Source: Varroa destructor (taxonomy: Eukaryota > Arthropoda > Arachnida > Mesostigmata > Varroidae). From it: a DNA stretch of 64,000 nucleotides. A model generated the notes under the pieces. The model had not been told where the DNA came from and did not search any database. It worked only from the letters and a program-made list of their open reading frames with translations. Each line of letters opens with the position of its first letter. Position 1 is the first letter of the stretch. Below are positions 13,401 through 27,700 of the stretch, piece after piece. Location: the NCBI RefSeq assembly GCF_002443255.2, contig NW_019211456.1, positions 13,910,229 through 13,974,228 of the forward strand, given 5' to 3'. The position numbers and the translations under genes were made by a program.

Positions 13401-16400
13401 CTGTAAGATCTTTAGGATATCTAGAACCTTCTAGAGTAACCTAGCGAGTCTTCTTTCTTTAACGTAGACTCTTGGACTATAGTTTCGATCCCCACGACCT
13501 AGAGAATCGAGACTGCTGTGCAAGGAAGTCACTGCTAATCTCTTACACAAAGTACGAAATGCACGAACGTCTTATGCGAAATCTCCGATGTTTAGTGTTT
13601 TCGCCTGGCTTCAACTCTCCACGCAGAACGACGATGAAGCACAATCAGGCGATGTTGGTTGGCAGGCTTGTTAGAAGCGAATGAACGAACTAGTCGTTTC
13701 TACATGTACTCACAAGTGCTGTTGCGTACATCCAGCGCCATGTAGAGGCCAGTGGCCCCGAGCTGTCCTCTGTCTCATCTCTGTGCGCTTACTGCTTCTG
13801 TTAGCCATATAAATAGTTTTTCTTGCTGAGGAAATCTGCACGTACGGTTGTGTTAGACCCAGCAGAGTTTTGTAGACCGACGCGCAATCCAGCCTTTTTG
13901 CGAATGGCTATCTGCAGCACTGCGGTGTGTTTGCATGTGTGTGTGCCTATATGTGCATAGGGTCTGCTCGAGCCTGATGTCAGCCTGCTGCCTATCGACT
14001 ATAGGCCTGTTAGCTGGCTGCTGTTGTCCTGAAACTGGAGGGAGTGATTTCGCGAGAGCTATGCGATGCATCCTCAAAGCAGCAGCACAGCCACTTGGGC
14101 TCATCATAGTTGTTGCTCTCTTCGCCAACGACGCTGTTGCGGCCACCATCACCACTATCGTCGGTAGGCCAGACTGCACCTACAGCAAACAGGACCTTAG
14201 GACTACAGCACCGGTATTGGTAGAATAAAACCGCAACAACAACAACAACTCATCGAGCGGCTTCCTCAACTACGGCATCCTATCGTATGAATGGACGGAT
14301 AGATGCTGTTGCCCGAAGAATACATTGTATGTTTAGTATTGGACTGATCCAGCGATCAGGATCGTTTGCTAGGGCCAACTGGATGGATAGTACCCTTTCC
14401 ATTGAAGCTGTTGTTGATATCGCCATTCGAGATCCACCATTACAGTTGGATAAGGGGATCTGAGCGACTACAGCTGTTGCTGTTGATGATGCCGAGAGAA
14501 CACGAGAACGAATTCAACTGCCTTAGCAGAAGGACGCTATCAAACATCATCGCCGGACCTGATTCCTTTCATTTATCAGAGATTCACGTTTCCGGCGTAC
14601 AGGAGCGCAAACTAATCCTCCGTAGAAGCTCAGTGTTTACCAGGATAACAGTATATATTGGCAACTGCAATAGAATGGTCAAAATTACTTGTGTATGGCT
14701 AGACTAGCGTGTTACGGGACCAGGAACAGTGAACAACGAGTACGACTGTTGTGATCGCTCGAAGTTAAGGCGGCACCGGAAGCCCTTTGATTACACGCTT
14801 CGACCTAGGTCCAGTAGGCCTACGTCAATGGGAGGGGGGGTGTTGCCGTCATTTCTTCGCGGTAAACTCGCTTAACCGTTAAATAAGTCAAACAGCCGTT
14901 GTAGCTGCCGCCGCTACTGTCCACAAGCAAAGGGGCGAGCTTTCTGATTCCGACACTTGGAGGATATAGACAAGCAGCCAGGGAGCAAAATGACCTTAAG
15001 CATGCTAACATTCACCGAGATTCAAATAAAGAAAGCAAAAAAACGAGCGTAGCTGTTATATCGGCTTGTTGATACTGAACAGCTAAGTAATAACTAGTAA
15101 TCATATTCCGTAGTAAACAGAGATTCGAATAAATACGACATTTGTTCCGTGCAAACAGAAAGCCGCCATTGTATCGAACGTCGAAAAGCATCACCAAGCA
15201 AAATGATCTGAAGCGAAGTACCGCGACGCCCGCATGTATGGGCAAAGAATAACACAAACATACAGCTGTACGGGCGCAAAATGAACCAAATACCGATTTC
15301 TTTAACTTAGCATTTATAGGTAGCCAGAAACAAAAACATCTACTGTGAACTTCAATCCCCCTTTTTATTACACTCGAGGTTAACTTGAGCTAGTCGTACC
15401 TATTGGCCTTTTCTCTCATGGCCCTCACTTGCCACACTTCATCCTTCTATCTTCTTTTTTCTAAAGCATTGCATTCAAGCTGTTTTGGTCCTTCGTGCCG
15501 GACTTAAAAATTAGCTTCGACTTGGAAGTGAAATCGTTTCTGGCCTTCTCGTGGGGGCCTGGTGCGCTCAACCATTGTGTGTCCTGCAATATCAGCTAGC
15601 CTAACGTAACAGCTTTCGAATGTGAATGCTGCGTTCTCTAGCATTTTCACTTTTAACCTTACAAATTTTGGTTAGATATCCGAGTGAGTATAACCCGATC
15701 GTCAAGCTAATGCAATTAAATTTAATATCAGGTCGTCTTGTCGCCCGTGAAGATGCTTTCGGTACCGCTTAGCCCTTTTCTTTTTGCCTCCTTGTCTGCT
15801 GCTACAGCGCTTGTTGTTAACCGATGGATGCGTACTCAACTCCCCCCCCCTGAGTTGTACTAATGTTGTTGTTCGATCATTGTATGTTTTGTCGAGTGGC
15901 TTAGGTTCGAGTGGTCTCTTTCACTCCGCTGGTCCCTTTGTCGAACATCTCACATTTGCTCACTCTCCCTCGCCAGTTTGTCTATCTGTCTCTCTGTCTG
16001 TCGCATTAATGCGAGAATCACGGCCTGTGATATATCCGACCTGGGCTGAAGAGAACTGACGACCCACACTGCCGAGTCGCACACAGCGCCACACGGTGCT
16101 ATTTCGTCCTCGAGATCCGTGTTCCAATTCGATAGCTAACAGAACCGCGGCGTATTCTCTTCCATTGTATTAGATCAGCTGCTGCATCGACAACAGGCGG
16201 TAACTGCTCCTTTTGCCGGGGGTAGAAGCCTAGGTTTTCGGTCAACCTAGTTCACAACAGAGAAGAGCACGAATGCGTTGAGGCGAAGCCAATAACAAGA
16301 TATTATTAGGTATAAGAGTAGGCACGCTTGTCGTTATGACTTGTTCGGTCTATTCAAAGTGGAAAAAAATTGATCGTAGGAATGACGGCAGTATGAAGAA

Positions 16401-18726
16401 AATACCCACGCACTATGCACAGTAATTCGCGTGTGTAGTGTTAGAAAGACATACGTCGGGATGCTGCTGATAGAATATAAATAGCTGAAGTAATCCCAAC
16501 GCAATTTGGAACATCTGAAAATGCTTGATTGATGAAACACATATTATTGTTGTTATCATCAATACAAGAAGAACATTAGCGCAACGTTTGCGAGTGGCAG
16601 TCGAAATGTTCGCCACGACATAGATTAATTTACCCAAAAATACGGACTTTAAATAAGAAAAAAAAAGACAAATCATTAGTATCATATGAACAGAGGTGTG
16701 CCGTTGGCTTCTGAACAGTTCAGTAGCGACCCCCGAAGCGCTCCTTTCGATCGTGCTCTTGAGTGAAGCACTCAGAACGACTATCCTTTACAGATCTATT
16801 TGTTGCCGAAACGTGGATGACAAGAAGCAAAAAAAAAAAGAAAAAAAATTAAGTGTAACCCCAAAACGCTTGAACGTTTCGTCCTTCGGACGGTTTCACA
16901 CTACAGTTACGGCGATGAATACCCCTGATAACTTTTTGTGGTCGAACAATAATAATGACAACCTCCTAGCATAGCAGCGATGGTACAAATGCCGAAGCGC
17001 CGCCGAATGAAGCCATACCTACTTCACAGCGAGTTACGGTAAAAAAACGCAAACTGAAAAATCCATTTAAATAAGCAACGTCCAATTTTGTTGTGACTGT
17101 TTACGGTCTTCCGAAGGTAACTATCGTTAAGATGACACAGCCATCTAGCTATACAGAATGCGCGAGTCCCTCTAACTCTGATGGCACAGGATTATGACGA
17201 GAGAAATGATCGTCGCCAGGTAAAGCAGTAATTCTCCAGAAAACGAAACTATAAGAGGACCTGCTGTCCTGGTACAGGACAATAGTGTTCTAATTATTTT
17301 TCGCGGCTGCATTTGGTCAGCAACGCTTAACTATCTGAAACTAAGCGTTTCTTCGGTTGTGTAAAAGCCAAAAAAAGAACAGCTTTTCGCAGCGATAGCA
17401 TTGAAGTAGCGGAGCGTGTACAGCGTTTTTCTTAGATACAGCACCGGGTCGCCACAAGATGCGTAACGTCATCAAACATATTGAAACGTTACATAACTAA
17501 TTGGTGAAATACGACGGCGAATGAAGACAACGCCGATGAACCCACATAACACTCGATAAATACAAAAACTGCGCGGAGTAATGCGCTCGTTGGCTGGCGC
17601 TGATACTTTGGACAGTTGCTTTCTCCATCCGTAGCTCGAACGGGCTTCGTCCGTTCTAGCTACGGGTGGAGAGGGGGCACGGGAGCCCAAGATAATTTCG
17701 AAAAGTAACAGCCGAAGCCCAATCGAGGGCCTAGCCCTAAGAAAAGTGGGTGAGACGGTAGCCCGCGAAAGCTGAAAAGACAATCAGGTACCATCAAAGC
17801 ACAAACCTTTTCGACACGACGATGAATCATTTATAGAAAGTAATGAGAATGGTTCATTTTTCAAATTCGATTCCTTGACAGCTGCGCATCAACGACAGTG
17901 TTAAATTGGTGTAGTTTCGTTATGACGACAGGTATAGTTCAAATAAATAATCAATTTTATTGAAAAAGGTTCAAGCAGGGTCCGTGTAAAATAATCGTTT
18001 CGCTTCCTTGCGACGCCTCCATAAGCGATGTATGTTGTGCGTTTATTACTACGAAGATGACTTATTGACATAAAATGGTTCATTTTTTAGAGAGTGCATC
18101 ATTGAGTCGATCAATAAAGTGTGACAGCAGCGATTTGGTGTCTATGATACACAAAATGCTCTTGTAAATCTAAATTCCGCAGGTAATTTTACTTTCTGCT
18201 TCGAAAAATACTATTCAATGTAATGGGTGTTTTTAGGTTTACGCTTATCAGCAGCCACGGCAGACCATTAACGTTGAGAACTCAAAGCGAGTTAAGGTAT
18301 TCGCTAAATGGATTTCTTGTTTACATTCATTCGTTCAGCTACATTACCGTAAGTTCTCATTAGATCAAGCATGATTGGCCAACGACTCTGCGTAAATCTC
18401 TTCATTCAGCGTTTGATCTTCGATTAAACGTGATTTTATGCAGATACGCGTAAATTCATAAGTACCTATAAGTATCATATATAGGTGATATGTAAGTTTC
18501 GTTAAAATAAGCCCTAAGTTTCGCTCAGCTATTTCGAGAAATGAGAAAAGAATCCTGCGACCACCGGCAAGTTTATTGCCTAAAACGTGGGCCTTCACAT
18601 AGTAGAGGCTAACATATTACGCCTTTTTTAATTGAGACTTCATTCTACTCCTTGTCGCGGCCCAGCCTATCGTAGCTTCCGTCGTCGGCTTTATCAGAAT
18701 GCGCTCGCGTGTAAAACAGGTGTAAA

Positions 18727-18796
<70 letters not shown>

Positions 18797-21700
18797 TATG
18801 TATATATATATCTCTCTCTCTTTTGAGAAATAAGGCCTGAGCGTGGTAGTAAAGGCAGCATCCTGCCTGCCTGCCTGCCTGCCTGTATTGAATATAATGC
18901 GTTGGCTGTTCGCATAGTGCATACACACGAGGCGCTTCTGCTTGTTTTCAAGTAATCCGCTCTCTGTTTCCCGATCGTTTTCTCCTTCTTCTGAGCTATC
19001 AGACCAGCTATTAGTAGTTGGCTGGCAGAATGTAAGCAGTAGCTGGATGATTCACTAGCGTAGTGATGCTGAAACTGTATTATTAACTGTAGTAGCTAAC
19101 GTAATTAGCGCGATGAGCCGCGAAGTAATTACACATGTACGTCATCAAAGTGAAAAGCACGCCGATGGTCACTGTCTGGGTCTCCGGGTTCATCACGACA
19201 ATGTTCTTTAGACTGGATAATATCGGAGCACGTACACTTCCCTAACGCTAAAATGTTGATTCCAACATTTGTCGTTGTCGAGTGTTGGGTGCCCTATCGA
19301 GATTAATTTCCCAGGTCAACGTCGACATTCACTCCATTGGGGGTTGCACGACAAACGACGGAGCAGAAGGTGAACGAGAAATTACTTCGAAACTAACTTC
19401 ACCTTATCGACGGGTTTATCCATTAACTTTTTTTTTTAATATTGGAGGGGTAAATGTGAAAATAGACTTCAATGGGGCCCAAGTTGAGTATATAATTGAG
19501 AGCATTCTTACGAAACAAATAGACCTATCCTAAGCCTGTATGAAATGTCAACCTATTTTTCCTAGCTAAAAGCCTAGAACCTCTTATCCGTTTAAAACTC
19601 ATTTTTTTGTTATAACAAATGGCGCGTTTATTGCATGTTTACGTACAGAATTCAGACTTGAAGGCACACTTAGTGAGCGCTCCTATGACGTTTTCAAGTA
19701 AAAATTAAAATGTACCCTTTGCAACCTGAACAGGACGACTTGCCGAAAGCCTTTTTTTCCTAAGGCGCACTCATTAGCCAACGATGGCAGCAAACGTTCC
19801 TACGATGTCAGACTCTAGTTTTAGCAATTTTCGACTGGAATTTACAGTTTAGCTGGAAAAACAATGAAGTGATAAGGATGTCGACCAGCAGAAAGAAAAC
19901 GAATCGTATTCATAGATAGCATATGAGCGATGTTATTTGTTTGTAGGAGTCGTATATCGCAGTAAGCGACCTGTCAAAGCCGACACGAGCATTAACATGA
20001 CGACCAGAGAATTTTACTTGTTATTGCTACTGCCGCTGCAGCACCCATTGTACTGCCATCGTGAGACCAACGCGGGTCGTGCGTACAAAACTGGACATGG
20101 GGGCGAACCCACGTAGTCAGCCATGTAAAACGGTTACATTCTGCTAGTAGTCGTATCTATCTATGCACATTGAGGGATGCTGTTCAAGCAAGTATAAAAT
20201 GTACACAAGCGTATGTACTGTGTAGAGACGCCAAGAATTATAGCTATACGTACGATTTGGATGTTGTTGTTTTGCCGATCGCACGATAACCCCAACGACA
20301 AAAACGGCAATGAAACTAACAAAAGTACTAATAATTCCGGTGATAGATATTACTGTCGCTCCTGGAGTGTATATACACGTCGGCGAAGCAGGTCTCTCGG
20401 CCTGTTGTCAATGGATTTTTGCTGCGACTTTTCAACTGTTTACGGCTGGCTGGCTGGCTGGCTGGCTGGCCACTCAGCACATTGCTGCCAAAAGTGCGAT
20501 CCTCCATAACTATTTCCAGCAAATTAGTTGCAGAGGATGAAGTCAGTGAAACATTGCTTGACACCTCGTGGGCGTCCTTAATAGGCCATTATAAAACACA
20601 ATGTAGAGATAGTGTATGTCTTCAACATCATCCAAACGGGATATTGCCACCCGTGCGTGAAGGGTCCGGCAGATAGACACACGTGCACGCAAACATAAAA
20701 TCACATATATAGTACTCGACTTTTCGCACAAGTATATATGGTATCGAGACGCGCGTGATCGAGGTAAACGAGACTGTCGACGAGAGACCAATGTGAAGTA
20801 AGTCGAAGTCCCTATCTTCTTCCGCTGGAAGAAGCCCAGTGAGCATTGCAATTAATGCGACGGGTCTAACGCCACAGCAGATCGATACTTCGAAAATCGG
20901 CATATGGTTTATTAAAGCGACCAAGCAACAGCAATAGCATGGGTAATCTTGTTTCATGTGGCGGGTTTCTCTAAGAAAACTATTCACTGACCAATTACCT
21001 TCGATGCTTAGCCTTGTCGGGTAACTGCTTTCTATAATTTATACTTGACCATCCAGCTTATTGACAGGCCACATTTTTAACTCGACAAAATCTATGTAGG
21101 CCTTATTGAATCTAATTTCAAACAATCCGGATTTGATTTGCGTAAACGATGCTTGTACTCGAAGAACTCACGAATGAACTTTCCTCATATGTCGAATAGG
21201 TACTACATGTCGTGGAATTCGGATCTTCTGTGAAATGTAGCGAACACAGATGAGATTAGACAAAAGCTATTTTGCCCCTATTGTATTCAACTATTGTCGG
21301 TCGGTTACGGACCTTATCTTCAGATACATCCTGACGAAGCAAAACGAAGTAACCGAAGTGGTTTTCACTTAGGTTTCTTCTACAGTAGAGTAAGAACGTT
21401 GTTTACGAGTATTCAACTAGCGCGGAATAGTCAGGACAAGATCGAAGCAATACAATAAGTAAAAATTTATAGTCGTAATGATGTTTTGTTATAGCAATAA
21501 ATAGTTCGAACGTAACGCTGGTATAGAGCAGCTCCGTTCCTTAGTGCTACGTGTTATCTGTTGCTGCAATTTGGGGGATCATCAAAACACCAGTTGGCCC
21601 CCATTTGTCAACCCACTCGCTGTGTGAATCACCGTATCACAGTTTTGCATTTCGACCGCGGTTTCTTTTTCTTATCTGCTTTTTCTATTAGACTATATTT

Positions 21701-24700
21701 TATTCCTTGGTTCTTTAAGTTGTTCACACTCGTGCGGAGTGGAATAGTGCAATCCGAAAAAACCGATGGCATTTCTTAGTTTATGACGACGGTATTTAGT
21801 GACAGCAGCGCCCGTTTTAGACAATAGAAAATAATGCCCACGATGTTAAGACGACTTTAAGCCGGGCTGTGGTCGTCTTCGCAAGTTAGGTTAACTCACG
21901 CAGGGCACACGTCCTAGAAGGCAAACCGAAGGGGCGCTTAGAAAGGTCTTACGTAAAAAACATCGTTCCGTTAGACACATTTTCCCGTACTTCTGACAGC
22001 TGCTGCTCCTGCCCGATCCAAGTTGTTGCCACTTGTCACTGTGAAAATATCTCTAGACGACGATACGGGTGGTTGGCAATCTTACATATAGCTAATGCTG
22101 TTTGTGTTTACTAGATCTATTGACAAATCGCACTATAAAAAGTTCAACGGAACTTTTTAATTAACTGCTTATACTAAACACAATTTCGTAAAAAAGAATA
22201 TTAGTTTAAACTCGAAAGCAAGCTTACCTGACTGATTTTGCCCTACAACGTATTATATAGGTAGCATCGCAGCTGACGTCTGCATCATGTAACAGGTTAA
22301 AGGCGTTTGGCTAATTGGACATATCTTCCTTAGGTAATAGCTCTTACTTTAAGGACAAAGTTAGGAACGAGTGTTTTACATATATAGGTGTACACAGAGG
22401 ACAGTTTTTAATAAGCACCGTACATTTTAAAAACTGCTTCATATGCATGTCAAATAAGCTTACATGTCGCCGTTAGGTCACAAGAAGGCTATACAAGATA
22501 GTCTAGAGATATTACTTTTTGGGCATTTGTGGGAATATGACAAGTATGCTAGTCATAAGACTAATCCCATGTGTCAAAAAGTGTCCGTCCTCGTTCTGAG
22601 CAAACAAATACCTTCTCCTACCCCCCCCCCCCCCCCCGCGCCCAAAAAAAGAAATGGGCGCATAAGAAACAAACCATTCATGTTGTTTAACAACATGGAA
22701 TAACTTCGATGTACGACTGCATCGATAAGCGGGCTAGAAAACGACGTTTTAAGACTTTGACGCAAACTTTGATCTTTGAAACTGGCATCGAACCGTATGT
22801 TCGTGTTCGGGGAGATCTGGCTGGAAAAAAATGGTGGTCTAGAATGCAATAGAACGACGATAAGCTAATTTTTTACCAGGTTTACAAATATATCGCTCAC
22901 CAAGAATAATGCTTGTGATCATGTTATCGGATTTAAAAATGCCAGACTTTTTTGGTGTCCAGTCTATATACATTTATGGTTCATTTCCCTCCCTCTCTGT
23001 CTCTCTCTTTCGCTATTTATTGATAGGACTTTTGAAGCCTCCAGGAGCAATCCTAGTTCCGTGTCCTCTACGAGAGAGAGCGGGTCCGGTACATTGTACT
23101 CAGATGGTACGAGAAGAGTATCGTCTTTTGCGTAGCGCCGATGTGGGGATCAGGGATTCGAGTGGCTTTGCTTCTCCGGTGCAGATGGCAGCGGCAGCAG
23201 CAGCAAAACCTTATTCTCCTGTTCGCTCTACCTTGGCTAGAAAAGCTGGAGAGAAGTTTTTTTCGCGTCTTCGGGGTAAATAGTTCCTTTGGCTTAAGTG
23301 TAAGACTGCCAGTTCGCAGATCAAGCCGCCACCTCACAAAGCGGTAGGAAACACTGGTGCACCCCACCAGATGGTTATGTGGTGGGTGGACGATATGCTT
23401 TTCCTATTCCCTAGTTGCAGACCGGATTGCTTGTTGTGGTGATGGTTAAAGAGGCGGTGGTTCGGGTCAGAGGAAGCTGGCTGGATCGTCCCAGTCGTCG
23501 CCTGTGCGACGATAACCTCTGAAACACCGTCCGTGGCTAGCCAGTACAAGCGCGAAAATATTGGCGAGAACAGAAGAGCCGCCAGTTGAGGAGTTGACAA
23601 AATGGTGATGAACCTGTGATAAGCAAGGCGATAAAGAGCCGATCTGCGTGGGGGAGCCGCTTCTCATTGACAAAAGATAGAATGAAGAAGTGATGTCTCT
23701 GTAAGCACGGAAGTTCCGTAAGAAGAACGAGATTAACAAAGGTGTCGACGTGGTTTGTGGCATCTTGAAAGTGGAATTTGTCACTTGTTCTCGCATAAGT
23801 TGGATAAGCTGTCACTAACATAAATACGCTGTGAGAAAGCTGAAAGGAAAACTGATTATTGTTTTGTGACGATCTTGTTACAGGCTAAATGCGCGGACAG
23901 GATTAAACTATACAGCTGTTATAATCTGCTCTGTATGGAATTGTACTTTTTACTACGAATCTCGTATTTTCTCTACTTATCGATGGTAGTATTGAGAAAG
24001 CGGGAAAAAACAGCCCCAAATTTCGTCGAACTTTATTGTAGTTTCTTTGACTTCTGATATATTTTTGTGATTTGTATCGGCGCTTTTCTGGAACAAATGT
24101 TTATCATTAGAAGGAAAAATCCACTGGAGAAATCAAGAGACGACTTCATCTCAAGTTCTACGTGGACTCTTCGAAAGAGAAGCGATTAAATGTCATATAG
24201 GGAAAACAACTTGGTTATTATGATAATTTTGATTATTATCACGATTGTATTCCCTCCTGGTTGCTAGGGGTGTGATGGTGAGGTAACCTATTATATTCTT
24301 TTTCCCATTCACCGGTCTGTCTTGTCGGTGGCAACCTTAATGTTATCCGATCACTGCTACGATGTGTTTGACGCCTAGGGCATTCGCCGTTGTCGTAGCA
24401 AAGTCACCCGAACCGCTTACCTGCTCGTATAGTTGTACCAAATTATAGTGGTGAATGTAAACTTTGCTTTATTCTCTTTTTTACGCTAAGTGACTGCCTA
24501 ACCGCACCTCCCTTCATTTGCTTTGGTCGCCTCAGGCCCGCAACTAGCAGCCAGCCGGCCAGTCAGCCACCGGCCTCCGCCGCAGTTACACACAAGCGCC
24601 GTTCAGGTCGCTACGACGCGAATGAAGCGCTACTTTCTGCCGCTGACTGAATGAATTCTGCTAGTGGCGGAGCTCCGATGGCAGCGGGGACTAGGACAAC

Positions 24701-27700
24701 ATCGGTGGGCGCATTCTGCGCATGCGCGAATTTGCTCCTCCAACAAGCGAACAGCGACAAACCACCGCTCGGACGAGCGGCATTGACCCTGCAGCAAACA
24801 CGGCAGTGCTAAGGCAGCGATCCTTAAATATTGAAGTGGTGGCCACAGTAACGCTCCCAGCGGCGAAAACAGATAAACAGCCGAGCGAAAAGGATGGAGC
24901 CAACAATAGCGGGAACAAAGGGACGCCGTTGCCATTAAGGGAATACATTTGCTATCTGTACGAGGAGGACAGAGGTGAACTTACTTACCATTTCGCTAAG
25001 TTAACTCTGTTGAGCGTCGTCGTCGTCGCCGTCACTTTTGGCGTAGCAGACGGTGACGACGGAAACGCCGCGCGGCAATAGAACGACGCGACGGCCTGTC
25101 TCTATCGCCCGGTCCTCTTGCTGGCAGTTGACTTGCACGGCCAGTAGCAATTAGAAATCACTGATCTATAGCTACGTAAGCTTTTTGTCGAGAAGGAAAA
25201 CTTAAGCGGCAGCCAATGGCTAGAAAATGTTATATTTTTATTTGAATTCAGATTTATCTGTGACCGATCGAGGAATCCGGCCTGAAAAAGATGCCGAAAC
25301 AATCTACCGCTGAGTCCAGACAACGTACTAGCCTTGGTATCCTGAAGAGTAGAAAGGGTAACTAACTGATCTATGCTTTAGCTTAGCATACGAGCCCATC
25401 AAACGAAACATTTTTTTTTTAAATTAGTTAGCGTATGAGTTGAAGATGCGCACCTTTCCGTGCCTAGTAATAAAGTATTATCCTTTTGACAAAGTTCTAA
25501 ACGAAACACCTGTTCAAGTGGCGAGCAATCGATTGCTATGTGATGCCCTTATGTGATGCTACTTGCACTTAATAGTTGTTCCTGAAGGGATCATCTCTTT
25601 GGGGCTAATTTGCGCTTCTTTTTATTCCGATACTTGCTGACGAGTGTCGTTGGGGTTGACGGAGCACTTTATGGATGCTCCGTGTGCAGGACACTGTTAA
25701 CGCTAGCAAAGACTACGATATCTCGACATGCCTGGAGATGGAAATCGCCATCTGCTGTTAATGCGTATGCTTGTGCCAGTGGATTGGTGCCTTAAGGCTG
25801 TTGCTTCACTCGACTTTTCTCTATACGAGCGGTCTCGTCGGCCTGTATAATAGTAGTAGCGGCTGTAGTAGCGCTGGTGTTACTAAAGCTTGCAGAAGCG
25901 CTTCCATCTACCTTTAAATAAGCGTCATCGGTTTTCTAGTCTACCGTGCAGATATAGTTCACCTCGTATCTGCTTCAATGGCCTGTTTTGGCGCTTATCA
26001 GTATCGGCTTATCAGCAGAGAAAGCGAGAGCGAATCGGAGAGCGGAGGGATACCGCTCAATAGGTGGTGCAGGTCGCTGGCCCGTAGAGGAGTTGCTTCA
26101 CTGAAGTTAAGCAAGAAAAGTTAGCCAGCAGGATCGAGCCAGTGGCGTTGACAGCTTGCAAGCAAGCAAACCGGGAGTGCGGCAAGTATCGAAGACTGAG
26201 AATTTCCTGTGGGGCGTGTGTTGGTCGATGATCGTCGACTGATAAGGGAAAAAACCTATCCTGCAATGAGCATGGCCCTGTTTGAATCTTCAGCGCAATC
26301 AAGGGGGATTCTCGATGGTGAAAGCGAATGGCCCTGCTTCACAATGTTAACTTGTCCACTAGGCTATGGAGTTCGCACCACGTTTTTGGCTTGATGAGGT
26401 TGAAACTTTTGAACGCAAAGAGATCCGCCAAGGTCTAAAGATCTATTCGGACTTCACGGTTGAGAGGTCGACGACTTGGTCGATAGGTGGGGATTCGGTG
26501 GAAATTTGTTCATCATCAGTTTGTTTGAGTCACTGAGCGTATAACCGAACAGCAGTGCAATGGGAAAATACATGACGACTAGCAAAAACTATGGCCGGGA
26601 TCAGCAGCGAGATCTTGATTCGCAGTTCTGAAACAGCTCATTCGTATGAAATGTGTGGAGGAGATCGGAGCAACTCTAAATCGGCTTTTGACTGCGCTAC
26701 TGACACCAGGTGAATGATCCTGTATCCCTCGAAAAAACATGTTTGCTTTTCGACGATAAAGAGACTGTTGTCGCTTGCAAGAAATAGGCCTGTGTCTAAA
26801 GTTGATGTTACAGAGAAACTTGGATTCTGACACATACGGATACAACATTTAATGGAAATCTGTAAAAGAATGTCTATCTTTACGATCGCCCGCCTAAATA
26901 TAAGAACGTTGCATACTCTAATTTCTTACAGTCACCTTTCCGTGTATTTTGTTCCGTGTAAAATTACGCCGCGTATTTAGCCATATTCAGCGTTCTACTC
27001 GTTCTGTCAATATGACGATACTGGAGAGTGTCAGTATTTGCGTGGACGCATCATGTCAAAAGTATTTCTTGGGCCAGCCGACATCATAGTTCATTTTATA
27101 TTCGTCCCAATTAATTAAACGTCTGTGTATTATATAGGATACTATATATTAATATGGCTGCCACTAATGGGTCTCGCGTTCCGCGGTCTCGCCTATGTTA
27201 TTATAAATTCGCTATTTTTTTTTCAAACCCGCGTCATAAATACGTTCATTAATTTTTACGTCGGCCATTGGCTGACCGGACAATATACAAATACATATTG
27301 TGTGTGGGCGTATATTGAACATCGTAGTGGTCGTCTACCGCTATTATCATACAGCTGCATCCTGACTGCCACTCTAACAGCAAGAAGCCAATTGGATGAA
27401 ACATCGTCCTCAGATGACGGGTTACAGATCGTGTCTTCTCTTTCTCTTCGTCGTCTAGAATACCGGCAATGCACCGGCGTGCTGAGGTGTATCTCTATCG
27501 AGGATCGCTAGATAGTCTTCAATGATGGCCACCGTTTAATAACCGCTCACCTAATTATCTTATTCTACTTTTCATAGTGATTAGTCTGTTTCCTTTGGTA
27601 CGACAACTTATCTGCTAGCAACCAACGATATGAAGCGATCCGACGGGCGCGGAAATGGCGATTCGATCAAATGTCAACCATTTGCCATATGCTAAATTAC

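Noticed and set aside
13935..14228. 97-codon Cys/Ala-rich frame with a hydrophobic stretch
   Set aside because: No signal peptide and mature-domain pattern, no splice evidence, and an overlapping 108-codon frame on the other strand.
19282..19533. Frame containing VDIHSIGG, faintly like a BEL/Pao protease region
   Set aside because: Only a few residues agree, no flanking pol motifs or LTRs were seen.
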